DNA of 64,000 bases from assembly GCF_002443255.2 (NCBI RefSeq), contig NW_019211455.1, positions 31,647,778-31,711,777 of the forward strand, written 5' to 3'. The stretch comes from Varroa destructor. Its lineage: Eukaryota > Arthropoda > Arachnida > Mesostigmata > Varroidae. The notes below the pieces were generated by a model, which did not search any database, was not told the origin of the DNA, and saw only the letters and a list, made by a program, of their open reading frames with translations. The position numbers and the translations under genes were made by a program. Of the stretch, positions 63,222-64,000 are shown one piece after another. Within the stretch, counting starts at the first letter, position 1. Each line of letters begins with the position of its first letter.

Positions 63222-64000
63222 TGTCTGCAATATATACATCATTGTTGTAGTTATACCATCTGCAAGCTTTGTCTCAAGCGGTTTGATAGACTTACGGAAC
63301 CGTAACCGGCCGATTACGCATCAAATCGGCAGCAATTAAGCAGATAGGGCCGTTATCCGCCTTCTATATTTGACGACATTAATGAAATACTAAGCAGAAC
63401 AAACTCAATAATGAACGGAAAATACGTTTGATATAATGGCAATTTGATTGTATCAACTGTTCGTCATGACACTATGTATTACTTGCTCTTAGCCACATAG
63501 TATTGTTGGCTCAACCCAATTTTCAATCAAAAAGAGATAACAGCAAAATAAGGAATTAGTCTATTTACTGAATACAACCTGGCGCTTAAAGTTTTCCAAG
63601 TTTAAGCTACGTCAGTATTATCTAATACGGCTTTGTAATATCTAATTAAGTTGTGCAAATGCATGCAGCAAACTTGAAGACAGCTTTCCACCGTATAAAT
63701 TGCTACGTAACACTTGTTGGAAACCTTGCGACGAAGTTTTTTCGTCTTGAATTGTATTTTCTACTGGTGCTCCAGGGTAAACACGTGTGAAGCACTCAAG
63801 ATTAAAACCTTATGATTTCAGCCCTGAGAAGGCAACGATGGTTACGCCTGTCAGTCCTTTTGTGCAAATCAATTATGCGAAAACGAATGTCCCGCTCTTG
63901 CTGATGCTGCAATTCAAATGGTTGATGTTCCATGAAAACCTTGTGCATACATAATATTCTCATGTAAACAGAGTCAGGTTTATGATTTTTAACGATTTTA
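63222..64000. other. 5' flank of HSD17B8-like gene
   Basis: Probably contains the promoter and any 5' noncoding exon of the minus-strand SDR gene. No other gene recognised up to the window edge. Confidence 0.4.

Noticed and set aside
1..64000. CRISPR arrays, operons, prokaryotic features
   Set aside because: Genes are intron-containing and eukaryotic; no regularly spaced repeats were seen.

Overview
The window is metazoan nuclear DNA. It is AT-rich, its genes are split by spliceosomal GT-AG introns, and long stretches hold no genes. The encoded proteins (cytosolic-type HisRS, PEX10, DDX55, METTL17, IFT56/TTC26, HSD17B8) are conserved animal housekeeping or ciliary proteins. The many mariner-type transposase remnants, a Ty3/gypsy remnant and a short CCTAA-type telomere-like tract all suit an arthropod. 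A mite or other chelicerate is my guess from general feel only; no species-level evidence was available. Three runs of exactly 100 N (15698, 36938, 58043) are assembly gaps.

Layout. 1-4.1 kb: no gene recognised, one minus-strand mariner remnant. 4.1-9.3 kb: HARS on the minus strand, four exons, with transposase debris in its introns. 9.3-10.0 kb: shared 5' region between HARS and PEX10, which are head to head. 10.0-11.3 kb: PEX10 (+), two exons. 12.0-14.1 kb: DDX55 (-), three exons, tail to tail with PEX10 and carrying a 121-bp tandem duplication of its 3' end. 14.1-29.1 kb: no protein gene recognised. It contains a possible 5' exon near 15.4-15.6 kb and GC-rich, triplet-repeat-rich blocks (16-19 kb and 22-23 kb) that look like promoter or UTR sequence of a regulatory gene. 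29.1-32.2 kb: METTL17 (+), two certain exons and one inferred. 33.57-33.78 kb: an isolated terminal exon with two C2H2 zinc fingers (+). 34-45.6 kb: microsatellite-rich desert. 45.6-46.1 kb: a tentative small split gene (+). 46.2-50.8 kb: IFT56/TTC26 (+), five exons. 50.9-57.6 kb: desert with a mariner catalytic-domain remnant. 57.6-63.2 kb: HSD17B8-like SDR (-), six exons, with a Ty3/gypsy polymerase remnant in intron 1.

Function. The genes do not form a pathway. They are neighbours of unrelated function: cytosolic tRNA charging, peroxisomal protein import, 60S ribosome biogenesis, mitoribosome small-subunit assembly, intraflagellar transport, and mitochondrial fatty-acid or steroid metabolism. 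Exon models were built by hand from open frames, splice consensus, phase matching and recalled family sequences. All introns listed are phase-consistent and each complete model gives a total length close to the human orthologue, except PEX10, which is shorter. No clearly new biological system was found. The most unusual items are the DDX55 3' tandem duplication, the WHEP-less HARS, the orphan zinc-finger exon, the unidentified split ORF just upstream of IFT56, the interstitial telomere-like tract and a perfect 13-bp hairpin at 19.1 kb.
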